From positions 1-55,648 of the forward strand of contig JBBHKE010000073.1 of NCBI GenBank assembly GCA_037447655.1: a stretch of 55,648 nt of DNA. Direction: 5' to 3'. A program made the translations under genes and the position numbers. This stretch comes from Zygnema cylindricum (lineage: Eukaryota > Streptophyta > Zygnematophyceae > Zygnematales > Zygnemataceae). Below are positions 1-11,139 of this stretch, piece after piece; position 1 is the first letter of the stretch, and each line of letters starts with the position of its first letter. The notes beneath the pieces were generated by a model, which was not told the origin of the DNA, made no database searches, and saw nothing but the letters and a program-made list of their open reading frames with translations.

Positions 1-2
1 CA

Positions 3-311
3 GCAAGCTCGGCCCTCAAAGAACTCTTATGGGTGAAATCCATGTTGCAAGAATTAGGATACATGCAGGTTGGTCCACAGGTGATCTGGTGTGATAACCA
101 GGCTGCCATTGCCATTGCTTCTAACCCGAGTCACCACTTCAAAAGCAAGCCCATGGATGTAAGATTACACTTTGTAAGAGAAAAAGTGTTCTCTAGAGTG
201 ATTAAGATATGTTATTTGCCAGATGCTAAAATGATTGCAGACATGCTCACTAAAGCTCTTCCTACTCCTAAATTGAAGTATTATAGGGATGCAGTGGGAT
301 TAAGTGAATAG
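3..311 (+). pseudogene. Copia RNase H C-terminus (family A, element A1), cut by window edge
   Basis: C-terminal end of a Ty1/copia polyprotein, the RNase H domain that removes the RNA strand during reverse transcription. The frame is open from base 3 and includes KELLWVKSMLQELGY, the catalytic-region CDNQAAIAIA, the HMDVRLHFVREKV-type segment and the terminal ADMLTKALP motif, which are standard for copia RNase H. It ends at a normal stop at 311. The rest of pol lies upstream of the window. The same protein, about 80% alike by eye, is encoded on the minus strand at 13,140-13,373, so both belong to one family. The piece looks undamaged, but it is incomplete because the window starts inside it. 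Confidence 0.9.
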
Positions 312-473
312 CTGAGTTGCTGCACTGCTATACTGCCATGCTGCGCAAGTCCGACAGAGGGGATGTAGTGGGACTAGGTGACTTGCTAAAGTTGCTAAGT
401 TGCTATGCTGCGATGCTGCGCTAGTTTTACATCGTAGCTGCGTTGGCATAATGAGTCTAAATCTTTAGGGGAG
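312..473 (+). repeat. Spacer with TGCTG-type short repeats and polypurine tract before the A1 3' LTR
   Basis: Between the pol stop and the LTR there is a spacer made largely of degenerate TGCTGCG/TTGCTA words. An equivalent spacer (minus strand, 12,918-13,139) sits at the same place in element A2. The last bases before the LTR, TTTAGGGGAG, form the polypurine tract that primes plus-strand synthesis in LTR retroelements. Confidence 0.6.
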
Positions 474-1452
474 TGTTGGTTTTTTGAAAGCTTAAGTCTC
501 AACAAATTTATAGGACGGCGGGAAAATAGATCTATAGGGACACGCGTCGTCACTTGAAGCACAATGAATGTTTTAATGGTATCGACACTAGCACTGGAAC
601 AGCGCAGCTGCGACGTAGATGAAACAAGCACAGCTGCGGTTCATTCTTGATTTGGTTCGTACGGACGAAGGCAGCCTACGACGCAACGGGACAACGCAAC
701 CACGGATATCTTGGTAACAGACAACGCAGTTGCTATGCAACAAGACAAACGAAGCTGCGGCTATTTTTGGTATGGGACAACGCAGCTACTGCGAAGCTGA
801 GGATATTTGAATGTGATCTGGGATTGGACTGCGATGCTACGGTTGAACAGGATCGAGTCAACCGACGAGATTCGCAGATGACTTACAAACAGATAATTTT
901 ACAGCAACTGAGTGGACACATCCGGACAAACGTAACTAGCCGGCGGCGAGTATTTGTACAAACACTTAGTACAGATTCTCAGTAATATTAGTTATACAAT
1001 CGTAAATTAGTTTTAGCGTGATTAGGAGTAATTAGATCTCAGTGGTAGTTTTATGTTTTGACATGTCTCTTAGGAACACCTGTATCGGCGGTACATCACT
1101 ATGTAATAGGACAACTAAAAGTAGATACTCAATAAGAGTATAAAAGTTAGGACTTAGAATGTATTTTGTATCCAGACTTCCAGACTGTGGAATATGCAGA
1201 CTGTATTTGGGAAACTTTTGAGTTGCAAATCTTGGTGTAAGTTGGATCAATTGAGCTGAAACTTTGGGAGTTGTCACACTTTGTGATACACTATATTGTG
1301 GTATAGTTTGAAGCAGTTTGGACTATTGTGGTAACTTAATTGAGCTGTAGAAAGCGGCTGTTTGATAGGATTCTTGGTAAGCTTCTGTGTTGAATTATGT
1401 CTACTTCTACTACTACTGCTGCTGCTCCACCTGCTCCAGTGGTCGTAGAACA
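474..1452 (+). mobile_element. 3' LTR of family-A copia element A1 (contains gag start codon)
   Basis: The LTR begins TGTTGG directly after the polypurine tract and ends at a GTAGAACA word. After that word this copy and the 3' LTR of element A2 stop resembling each other, which defines the LTR end. The termini TGTT...AACA are inverted copies. The body carries several CAGCTGCG-type motifs. The last 56 bases (1,397-1,452) start with ATG and encode MSTSTTTAAPPAPVVVEQ-like residues, the gag N-terminus, as in the 5' LTR of A2. So the LTR of this family includes the beginning of gag. No downstream PBS is expected because this is the 3' copy. Confidence 0.75.
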
Positions 1453-3842
1453 ATATATATTTCTCTTTTGGAAACATGTCATGGCATCTTAGAAGTACAA
1501 ATGAGGAATCGTGGAGTTTTTTTGCTTTCTGGTTTTATTTTGATGTTTTCTCTTTTGCATGTGTTTTTGGCTTTTCCGTTTTTTAATACATTTTGCTAGG
1601 ATGTCGTTATTCTGCTAGATGTCGTTCAGTTCTTTTGGGAATGCATTTGTTTTACCTGGTTGTTTTTTCGTCTTTGGAATGGTTTTCCTGAAATTCTCCT
1701 GTTCTGTGCGTTCTTACCACATATGAATTCATTTGGGCATTGTTTGTGAAAACAAATGTGTTATACAGTATGTCTCAACAAAGGTATTTATGGAAAGCTT
1801 CATTTGGTTTGTTCTCTACTTGTCTTTTGTACTTTTCTGGTTTTTCTTTGTACATATAACCTTACATATAACCTTTGCTGGTAATGGTATATTGTTTTAT
1901 GAATGAAGCAATTTGCATGTATGTCCAAACTAAACGACGTGGTTCTGTGGGTTCTTTATTTTGGGCTTGATATGTTCTACTGTCTTGACTATACATGTAA
2001 AATAGTAGTGAAACTTTGATGTCTGCAAAAAAAAAGGATTGTGAGTCTTAAAGTGCGTGCATTATCTGTTCTTTTTTCTTATTAAGTTCCTAAGAGTTTT
2101 ACTTGGAACACTAAATCAAAAATCCACTATCATTTATTCTTTAAAAGATAAGACTGATAAAAGTATTTGAATGCTGCGACATTCAAAATCTTGGAATAAT
2201 AGAGTCACTTAAAGATTTCAAATTTTCAACATTTTTGGAATTTAGAAACCTTTCCAATTCTGCAAAAAATTCCCTTGTGCGTAAATTTTATCAGGTTTAA
2301 TATTTTTCAAATTGCTTACAGCTGAGAATATTTGTGAAGTATGATTCTCTTGGAGTGTCTAGCTAGCTATATGCAAAAGATGCCCGTCGCAATTTTTGTG
2401 ACTGTGCATTCTCTGGCCAATATCTATATAACAACAACTCAGGGAAAGAGCATCGCCCATAAAGACTGGTCTTACATAAAAACTGGCATGTACCATAAGG
2501 CAGTGCGTTTGTCTTATTCTGATGACCGAATGTTTGAGATGCTCCCACACTATGTTATGGTAGCTAATTGCTCCAGTGCAAGAAAATATTTTAAAAATAT
2601 TAAAAAAATCAGGGTTCCAAGTGTGAAGAAGAGAATAAAATAACATCAACCATCACAAAATTTGAGTTGGTTAAGTGAACGAGTAAAAATTACAAAAGGG
2701 GCGCACCATGGCCCAAAGGCACAACATATCTAGAAACAAGAAATAAAAAAAAAGTAGTAAAGATAATAACTATGAAAGATCTAACTTGCACGAAACAGGA
2801 TATTGCAGGCTTACCATTCGGAAAACCGATGACGCCGCCTGAGAAAGACAAAGAAGTCGAACAAACTACATATAAATAGCAATGTCAAAATTGTGATTAG
2901 CTCTGGCCTATCATTTACCTAGTCTAGAGTGGATAAGAAGACCAACAATTTCAAAGCACAGCGATGCAAATGTGGATATGTCTAATATAAAAGCCACTGT
3001 TATGTTGGGCAGTTTCAATGTCGCCTTCAGTTTTCGCAGTCATTTGTCAATAAAAGGTGCGAGCGCAGTAGCCCCAGCCACTCAAAATGGTCGCGTCACA
3101 TTGTTACAGGCCCATATGGCGATAACAATCTGCAAAGCCAAACCATAGCTCAATTGTGAAAAAACAATAGGAAACGCTATATACAGTAATCACATACTAT
3201 ACGCGTATTATTACCATATAATACAAGAATAGTATGGGGTAACCACATATAAAGTTTCCAATAGTTTTCGCACATTTGAACTTTAAATGAAAAAATTGAT
3301 GTCAATGATTGAGCTCATAAACAAAATGACCTCCAGAGAAAGCCTAACAAGACTAAGCAGGAAGCATATTAAGTCTTGCCACCACATGATCATATAACAT
3401 TATTTCAAAAAGCATGCCACAGTGGTCTGAGAAAACATTAGTGGTCTAAGAAAACATTCCCAGCCTTCTCGATTATTATTTTGCTTCCAGGCGAAATGCA
3501 AAACAGTTATGCAACATCGTATTTTTTTCCTAGGCACATTAACACAACTGGACTCTTCTATCCTAAAACTCAATTTCAAGCCAAGCTCGTTTTTAATACC
3601 CTTCATTACTTCTCGTCAAAATTTATGTCCAATTTCCTATTAGCCAAGCATTATCGGTGCACCTTGATTTCGGTGGTCAACGATACATCAACACCAAAAA
3701 AGCAAGAGTCATACTCAAAACACGCAAGGTAAGTTACAACTGGAATAAAGATTTTGAAACTCACCCCCAAAAGAGACTTGATGTTTGCAGCAGGGTTTTT
3801 CCCTGTGCAAGTTTCGCATCCAAGTAAGGCAAGTACAAAAAA
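1453..3842. other. AT-rich stretch with no recognisable gene
   Basis: About 2.4 kb of AT-rich DNA. It holds a 100-codon open frame at 2,341-2,643 (+) with overlapping minus-strand frames, but I see no motif, splice context or family resemblance that supports it. No repeat ends or RNA genes were found. Confidence 0.5.
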
Positions 3843-3900
3843 TGTTGTGTAGGTAACACCATCAACAGATGTTGTTGTGTAGGTAACACCATCAACAGAT
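3843..3900. repeat. 30-bp tandem duplication
   Basis: GTTGTGTAGGTAACACC followed by ATCAACAGAT occurs twice back to back with a period of 30 bp. It lies just before the GA-rich microsatellite. Confidence 0.85.
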
Positions 3901-3906
3901 GAGAAC

Positions 3907-3908
<2 letters not shown>

Positions 3909-3956
<48 letters not shown>

Positions 3957-4452
3957 AGAGAATAAGGAGGGATAGAAGGGGAGGGACAGAGGTAGAGGGG
4001 AGGGAGGGAGGAGGGAGGGAGGAGGGAGGGAGGGAGGGAGGGTGGGTGGTTAGGAGTGAGGAAGAGTGGGAGAGGTAGAGAGACCTAGAGAAAGCTGGAG
4101 GGATGGATGGATGGAGAGAGAATGGGAGAGAGAGAGGGAGAGAGAGAGGGAGAGTGAGGGGGAAAAGAGAGCGATAAAGAGAGTGAGAGAGAGGGAGGGA
4201 AGGCGGGAGGGATGGATGGATTGAGAAAAGGAGGGAGGGAGGGCGAGAGAGGGAGAGGTAGGGGGAGAAGAGGGAGAGAGAGAGAGAGAGACGGACGTAG
4301 AGAGAAGACGAAAGAGGGAAAGAGGGGAAGAAAGACGGAGTGCTAAAGAGAGAAAGACATAAAAATGGAGAGAGGGAGAGTTAGAGAGAGAGGTAGAAAG
4401 AGAGAAAGAGCGAGACACATGCGCATAGAGAGAGAAACACACACACACACAG
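3909..4452. repeat. GA/GGGA purine-rich microsatellite ending in (CA)n
   Basis: Over 500 bp of almost pure purines on the plus strand (GAGAGA, GGGAGG, GGATGGAT runs) ending in a short (AC)n. The long minus-strand frame here (serine/leucine-rich) is a by-product of the repeat. On the minus strand this tract lies directly downstream of a possible exon at 4,514-4,649, so it may be intronic. Confidence 0.9.
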
Positions 4453-4513
4453 AGTGAAAGGAATTTCCTTACATGTAGTGATGACGGGCGAGATGCCCTC
4501 TTGGTCCGTTTAC

Positions 4514-4649
4514 TTGTAGATGACGTCAACAATAGTTGCCACGCCATCAACACCATTCATCAGGCTGCCACGTAGAACCTTTTCATTGGCTCGGACAAAT
4601 TCGCTGGACAACCTTTGGTCCACTTCATCCCTCCAACCCCCAAAAGAAG
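4514..4649 (-). CDS. Possible orphan exon of an unknown host gene
   Basis: On the minus strand a 136-bp stretch is open and protein-like: SFGGWRDEVDQRL, then SSEFVRANEKVLRGSL, then MNGVDGVATIVDVIYK. It is preceded by a plausible acceptor (TTTATAG) and followed by a plausible donor (ACAA then GTAAAC); reading on past the donor meets a stop at once. The charged, helical composition differs from the surrounding AT-rich DNA. I do not recognise the family. It could be a real exon, a gene fragment, or a chance open frame. No neighbouring exon of the same gene was identified. Confidence 0.3.
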
Positions 4650-4820
4650 CTATAAAGTTAAATAATTTGTACCTGCTACTAGAGTCAATAAAAGTCGATT
4701 AAAAGGAATCAGAGTTATTTTTTGTATATAAGATTTAATTAGAATTAGCTCGACGGAATTTCAGTGGATTAGTTTGAATCAATGACAGTTAAATTTAGTC
4801 AGTTAAGGTTAATGAGACAC

Positions 4821-4919
4821 AATTAGACTCATTTTTTTGTTGATTAGAGTTAGGATTGGACTGATTAGACTCATTTTTTTGTTGACTAGAGTTAGGATTG
4901 GACAGATTACACTCATTTA
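4821..4919. repeat. 42-bp tandem repeat, 2.3 copies
   Basis: The unit starting ATTAGACTCATTTTTTTGTT and ending GTTAGGATTGGACTG is repeated at 4,822 and 4,864, with a partial third copy at about 4,905. Confidence 0.8.
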
Positions 4920-5804
4920 CAGTTAATTAGAGTAATAATTAGTGTAAAGGGGAAGTACCATCGACAAAAACTTAGGTTGTTTACAAAAATCCCGACCTCT
5001 CCTTACTACGCCATACCACTTATTTTGTTTATATCGGCGACGTAAAATAGTGTGGCTTGATTTGGTTGCGCGCCTAGTTGTTCAAAACGTATTTTACGCA
5101 CGATTCAAATGCGCGAATAACACGTAGAAATTGAAGGGTTCGATTTGAAAAAATATTTAATGATTGTGATACCGTATTATTTTCGTACATGTAAAAAAAA
5201 TTGAATTTTTCATCTACAGCAGTTTGTACATTTTCCGTACAATTTCAATCGCTTTTTGTAGTAGTCTGTACATTTCCGGTACAATTCTGTACATTTCTTG
5301 CAAAATTTCTGTTTAGTTTACCTGACAGATGGTACTAATACGTGCAACGTATCTTTTTGTCAAATTCCTTACATTTTCCGTAAAAACCTGTAATGTTACC
5401 GCAACATACCGTACAGTTTATGTGAGTTTTCCGTTCAGTTTACCGGACAGAAAGCACATCGCGATTTTTTGCAATTTTTTCAAAAGTCGAAAATAATACG
5501 TAAAAATCTAAAAAAATGGAAAAATCGCGCGATTTGAACAACTATCGTTGCGCGAGACGACGTGCATATTTTTCATTTGGTTTCATTGATATTTTTAGGC
5601 GGTCTACAATGTTTATTTCGTTTTGTGCAAGTTAATTTATTTGTATACAACTTCTAGTTCTTCCGTTTTGAATTTTTTCTTTTCACGTCGATCTTAAATT
5701 TACGTCTAAGTTCAATGTAACTCCTCGCGATTAAATTTAAGTTTTGCGGCTAAAGTTAAAAGCCTACATGTGCACTCAAATTGGAGATCACTTATGGTGA
5801 GAAA
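4920..5804. other. AT-rich intergenic DNA with scattered TGTACATTTYCGGTACAATT words
   Basis: No coding features are seen. Around 5,200-5,300 and 5,370-5,440 a word close to TGTACATTTCCGGTACAATT recurs at least three times, giving short palindromic GTAC cores. The function is unknown. Confidence 0.4.
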
Positions 5805-5984
5805 TGTTGAAAAAGGTACTATAAATTTTCAATCTTTTGTCAGTCTATCTATGAAGGTTCTTAAGTCCCCACACTTGTCGTTGTCACTAAAGACTCAAAG
5901 ACAGCCATGGCTGCCTTAAGCAGTCAAGAAGATAGACTAAGGGAGCAAGAGGCATAACTCTTTGCAAAACTTAGGCTCCGAGAC

Positions 5985-6060
5985 TAGGATTTGATCCTAA
6001 GTCTTGGATGACCGCCGTACGGCGTAGCTCTTCACCTTATCCGTTAAGACTTGATCAAGC
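5985..6060 (-). other. tRNA-like segment, antisense inside the B1 LTR
   Basis: On the minus strand GGATCAAATCC (5,987-5,997) matches 9 of 11 positions of the Pol III B box GGTTCRANTCC, and a loosely A-box-like TAACGGATAAGG lies about 50 bases upstream of it. The arms do not fold into a clean cloverleaf, so this is not a working tRNA gene. Equivalent segments lie at the same distance from the LTR start in the other family-B LTRs. Confidence 0.4.
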
Positions 6061-6490
6061 GTTACGTATATGGGGTGTGATTATTATTTAAGGTTATAAA
6101 AATTGAACATTCTTCATTTAACGGATTACAAAATGAAACGACATTGAATTTGAACGGACGAGATTGATTGTCGATTTTTGATCGGACGGCTCGCAGCGGA
6201 GCCGATGCACCGAAGTGGACATTTGGCGGTTTGAAGCTAATGTCGATGAATGACACGTGGCAAGGCATGAGTGGACATCGGACATTACGGGGAGAGCGAC
6301 TATGGCTCCAAAATTGACAAGCGTCAGCAGGATGACCATGTAGTACCATGGCCGTACAAGAAGTACAACGACACCTATACCTTCTCGTACCTTACCGTCT
6401 TGTGATTTGTTAGGTACACTAGGATTAGGAGGTTCGAAGAGGGATTTGGGACTTAGACAATTTTTTAGGCGCCTCTCCCTAGGAGACCTT

Positions 6491-6500
6491 TTATATATAG
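6491..6500 (+). promoter_or_regulatory. TATA box of the B1 LTR promoter
   Basis: TTATATATAG, about 205 bases before the gag ATG and followed by GGCCATCTTTGGCCA. A related block (GTATTTATAGGCCATCTTTGGCC) is at the same place in the LTR at 21,201. This is consistent with transcription starting near 6,525, so that R and U5 lie within the LTR. Confidence 0.55.
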
Positions 6501-6703
6501 GCCATCTTTGGCCAACCATAACTTATGGCTCAGGGGAGCATATTCAGAAATTATTTTTGCGTTTGACTCAAGAGAGTGGGGCATTCACATAGGTAAAGTC
6601 GGTCAAAATTGTTATCTGACCGTGTGAATTTTATTTGGTTTGAATTTTATAGGGGCAAGTTTTCTCATACTGGCTTCATATAAGATGGACATTCTGTGGA
6701 CCA

Positions 6704-9700
6704 ATGGAGGTCACACAATTACAAGTTATGAGCCCACCCTCTACGATGCCCATTTTCAATGGAACGGGGTTCATATACTTGGAAACCACGATGAGGCGTG
6801 CACTTTTGCAAAAACGGCTATGGGGCATTTTGAGTGGTTGTGTGCGGCAACCAGCTGCAAAGTTGGGATTTCCATCTGGGTTAGGTGGAGCAACCCAAAT
6901 GGAGCTCCATTCTTTGGACGATCTGTGGAGGAAGAGGAGGTAGATACTATTGGAGAAAACATCGTGTTGGAAAAACGGAAAGAGAAAGGGAAGGAGAACT
7001 CACAATGATAGTTACTAGATCAGTAGTGGTATTGGCTTTCAAAAATACCGAGGCAAATGATACTACAATATGGGACTTCAACAACACAATGGCAACTCAT
7101 TTTATTCTCTGATGTCTCACTCAAGCATTTGCTACACCTTACCTTCATGTGGACAAGGCGGCCAATCTTTGGGAGGCTTTTGTAAATATTTAGGAGAGTG
7201 GTACAATTCAGCAGTAGAAGCTAGCTCATCAAAAGGTGCAAGCATATTTTTACAAAGGAGGGAAAATGCTTGATTATTGCAATGACTTGTCTAGATTGTT
7301 TATGGAGTTGGAGAATGTTGGAAAACAAAAGACACAGAAAAAAAAGATGAATACTTTGCTAATAAAACTGCTAGATGATTATGAGAATATCGTTAATAAG
7401 GTTCAAGATTTGTCATATCATCGAAGGATTTGGAACTCGGTTGCAGGGATGGTTTTGGTTTGGAAAAGCACAATTAAGACTCGAAGAAGAGGAAAGAGTG
7501 GTCAAACCTTGGCTGCTAGAACCAGCTTGAGGAATCACGATTTTAAGAAACCTTATGGGAACTTAGGAGGAGGAGGGAGAGGAAATCAATCAGATGAATT
7601 CGGATCTAGGCTCCCAAAGGGGCTTTGCCATTTTTGTAATTAACCGAGACACTAGATGGAGGAATGTACTAAGTTGACGTAGTTGAGATTTAAGGAGGGG
7701 CAGACCAGTAGATCATCTGGTGGAAAGAAGAAGGCACTTCTGGCAGCACAAGTAACGCGAGAGGATTCACATGAGGATGATGGAGAACTCCTTCTCAACG
7801 AGTAGTTGGAGGTGAAAACCGAACCGGAGATTCAAAGGAAACAAAAGTGTGCCTTCGGCATAGTGAAAGAAGCTCGCGAAGAAGGTTTGATCATTGACTT
7901 AGGTGCCTCTATAGATATGTGTAGAGAGAAACATACGTTTACCAAAATGAGAAAGATCCCTACTGTAAAGATAGAGTATGGGGATGGGAGAATAGTGACA
8001 ACTAACTTATCGAGATCTGTGGATCTGAAAGTCTTAGTTGAAGGTAAGACATCCATAGTCACTTTCTCCAATGTTCTTTTTATTCCAAAATTGAACAAGA
8101 ATCTTAACAATACGTCGATCTTAGATGATAAGGGTTTTGAGACTTATAGTAAAAAAGGAGTCTTTGTTGCTAGCAATGAAGATGAAGTATATTTCACAGT
8201 TGAAAAGGGTAGCTAAGGAATGTTTAGGCAGAATTTGAGTAATGGAAAAACACGGGTTTACTATGCCAGTGTAAGTGACTTGAAGATTTGGCATAAAAGA
8301 TTGGGGCATGTGCATCTAGATAGATTGAAAGAAATGAAAAAAATGGGAGTAGTTGAGGGAATTCATTTTGGAGATAATGAGACCTTGGATGAGTGTAGTG
8401 GATGTGCTGAAGGTAAGGCCCACATATTACCTTTCCTAAAAACCGCAACCTACAAAGGTGAAAAGGTCCTAGATTTAGTACATACTAACATATGGGCGAC
8501 CAAAGTGCCGTCGGTTGGAGGAAAAATATTTATGCTTATTTTCACTGATGATTGGTCTAGGTATTCTAAAGTCTATTTTTTGAAAAATAAATCTGAAGCA
8601 CCAACTTATTTTAAAGAGTATAAAGCGTGGAGTGAGAAGATACATAAGACACCTAAAAAGAGAGCGCGGAGTGATAATGGGGGGGAATACACCCATAATA
8701 GTTGGAGGATTTTTTGAAATAGGAAGGAGTTCAACACCAAAAGACTGTTTTAAAGAATCCGGAACAAAACGGTGTAGCCAAAAGACTAAATCGGACATTA
8801 AGTGATAGTGCGCGTAGTATGGAATCGGATAAAAAGATAAGATAACGCTTCTGGGTAGAAGTTATGAACGCTAATTATCTTAAGAATAGAGACCTTACCT
8901 CGAAAGTGAAAGGTCAAACACCTTATGAAAGATGGACCAGGAGAAAACCAGATATCTCACACTTAAAGGTGTTCGGAAGTCATGTTTTTAGTTATAAACG
9001 CAAAAAAATCTGATTGGAAGTTAGATGCAAGGAGAAAGCCGGGGTAGTTATTTGGATATGATGAAAATTTAAAAGGATATGGATTTTTATATCTCGGAAA
9101 AGAAGATATTATCCTAGTAAAACGCTAGGTAGTTATTGATGAAGGAAAGTTAGTAGATCCCATTAAATATACTAAACCGGTCAAAATTAGATTTGAATTT
9201 GAAAGTGATTCAGATTCATTTAACCGAACTTTGGTTCAGCCGGACTTTGAAGATGAAAAGGGAAAATTGACCGAGAATGACTCTCACTTGGAGCAACTGT
9301 TTCCAGCTCAAACCGAGGAAGAGAACAAAGAAAGAACAGAAATGGATGATGAGCGATCGGAGATGGCCTCCACAGATAGGGGAGAAAATGAAGTCATTCA
9401 GAGAAATCCGAGATAACCCCCCATTCTTGCTTCGCATTTTGAAGGATGGAGGAGAAGCAGCAAGAAAATTCAAGAAAGACAAGTGAATAACATGGTAACT
9501 AAGCTATCACATTTGAGGGAACCCCAAACTTATTTGGAAGCAATTAATTGTCACGAATGGTGAAAGCCACTAATGATGAGATGGCTTCCATTATGAAAGC
9601 AAACACATGGGAGCTGGTGGATTGTCCCACGGACATAAAGCCGATTGGATGCAAGTGGGTATTCAAGTTGAAACCCAACCCAAATGACACCATCGAGCGG

Positions 9701-10965
9701 TATAAGGCCATATTAGTGGCCAATGGGTTCACACAGAAAGAAGGGATCAATTATGAGGAGACCTTTGCTCTGGTTGTTAGATTTCCCTCCGTCCAGATTG
9801 AACTTAGCCTGGCGGCCGCGGAAGAAATTGAAGTGCACCAAATGGACATAAAAACCGCTTCTTTTACATGGAGAATTAGAAGAAGAGATCTTCATGCAAT
9901 AGCCAGAAGGGTTTGTGGAAAAAAGACAAAAAAGTAAGGTGTGCAGATTGATAAAGTCCCTTAATGGACTAAAGCAAATTCCACGCCAATCGAACAGGAA
10001 GATAGACGAGTTTTTGACAAGAGTGGGATATATCCGAATCACCTCAGATCATTCCATCTATCTCTTTGAGGATGAGGAAGGAATAATTTTCATTGCAATC
10101 TAAGTTGATGATTTGCTTATTTTAAGTAAATCCATGGAGAAAATTAGTGGATGTAAAAGGATCTAAAGAGTCGATTTGAAATGAAGGATTTTGGGGAAGC
10201 AAAATATATCTTGGGAATTCAGATCGAGAGGGATAGAGGGAAGAAAACAATTAGACTAACTCAAAAAAAAACAATCGAAAACATGCTTAAAAAATTTCAA
10301 ATCGATAAGGCAAGTAGTTGTACGACTCCAACGGATTTAAACAAGGGAAATAAGGGGAGCTCAGCAAGGGGAGTTGTGGTCTTGGATGATGAGTCAGGAC
10401 CAGAGGAAACAAAGTTCATACAAAATATTCCTTACAGACATGCTGTCAGTAGTTGGATCTAATTTAACAACTGTTCCTGTCCTGATATAGCAGCAACTGT
10501 AGGAATATTAAATAGGAGTCTGAATGATCCTAAGAAAAAAGATTGGGAAGCGGCCAAGAGAGTCATGCGGTACTTGATAGGAACGAAAGATGTGTGGTTG
10601 CATTTGGGAGGGGATAATAGTGACATCACCACTTAGAGTGATGCCTGTTATAGGGATGCTCCGATGAGGAGGTGTACTTCTACGTATGTGTTGTATGTTG
10701 GTAATAGGGATTGCTATTTGAGCAAGAAGTAACAAAAGGTGATTGCTCTGTCCACCATAGAGGCTGAGTATATGGCCTCTTGTTTGACTGTGAAAAAATT
10801 GATGTGGGTGAAATTATTGTTTCAAAAACTTGGGTATTTGAAGAATGGAGTGCAAAAAATATTATGTGATAATCAAGTTGTAATTGCAATTGCAACAAAC
10901 CCAAAGTATCACTTTAAAGAAGAGAATACGGATATCTGATTGAGCTTTGTTAGAGACTCTATTGC
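6704..10965 (+). pseudogene. Broken gag-pol of family-B copia element B1
   Basis: Gag starts at 6,704 (MEVTQLQVMSPPSTMPIFNG), with its first codons inside the LTR. In order: gag; a zinc knuckle CX2CX4HX4C near 7,628-7,672 with two stops in it; a protease region near 7,890 (IIDLGASIDMC, aspartate retained); the integrase HHCC zone LKIWHKRLGHVHLDRL at about 8,280 with CSGCAEGK; the integrase core (FTDDWSR, ARSDNGGEY) to 8,717; reverse transcriptase from 9,548 (KWVFKLKPNPNDTIERYKA), with the catalytic YVDD box at about 10,100 carrying a stop in place of tyrosine; and RNase H (IALSTIEAEYMASC, CDNQVVIAIA) ending near 10,965. Many stops and frameshifts make it non-functional. It breaks off inside RNase H, without polypurine tract or 3' LTR. 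Confidence 0.85.
6724..6738 (+). other. Half-tRNA primer-binding site of B1 (inside gag)
   Basis: AGTTATGAGCCCACC follows the LTR end and matches 13 of 15 bases of GGTTATGGGCCCACC, the complement of the anticodon stem-loop of plant initiator tRNA-Met. In frame it encodes VMSPP of gag. Priming from an internal tRNA position is known for Drosophila copia and yeast Ty5. Confidence 0.65.
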
Positions 10966-11066
10966 CACTACACTTTCTTTGTTATAAGTCTCTTCAACAC
11001 CATGCACTCAACCGAAGATCATTGTGAATTATTTTATGTTGGGTTGTGTTCTATTCTATTTTACAG

Positions 11067-11139
11067 AGAGAATTATGGGCATTCATGCCGTGTGGAGGAT
11101 GTGCGAAATCGGTGAGAGAGGCATTAGAGAAAGTAAACG
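11067..11139 (+). CDS. CCS: CCS-like copper chaperone, exon encoding the MXCXXC motif
   Basis: A 73-bp exon bounded by acceptor ATTTTACAG and donor G/GTGAGG. It encodes RELWAFMPCGGCAKSVREAL followed by EKVN. MPCGGC is the MXCXXC copper-binding motif of domain I (heavy-metal-associated fold) in the copper chaperone for Cu/Zn superoxide dismutase, and the following helix (VREALEKVNG) fits. The chaperone hands copper to SOD1 in the cytosol and plastid. It joins in phase to the exon at 11,611-11,742, which carries the second half of the same domain. The upstream exon with start codon or transit peptide is not seen; copia element B1 lies directly upstream, probably within an intron. A metal-handling HMA protein of another type is possible, but the second exon favours CCS. 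Confidence 0.7.

Larger units (their letters stand above)
5805..6723 (+). mobile_element. 5' LTR of family-B copia element B1
   Basis: The LTR runs from TGTTGAAAAAGG to CAATTACA, immediately before the half-tRNA primer-binding site. Its internal landmarks recur in the other family-B LTRs of the window: a CCCCACACTTGTCGTTGTCAC segment near the start, an antisense tRNA-like segment at about 5,985-6,060, a G-box-like ACACGTGGC near 6,250, the motif GGCGCCTCTCCCTAGGAGACC, and a TATA box (TTATATATAG, 6,491-6,500). The gag start codon (6,704) lies inside the LTR, 20 bases from its end. No matching 3' LTR is present, so this element is truncated at its 3' side. Confidence 0.75.

Noticed and set aside
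2341-2649. Overlapping 100- and 96-codon frames on both strands
   Set aside because: No motif, codon pattern or splice context; opposing frames of equal length in AT-rich DNA are typical of chance.
4050-4556. 168-codon Ser/Leu-rich minus-strand frame
   Set aside because: Direct by-product of the GA microsatellite, which reads as SLSLS repeats.
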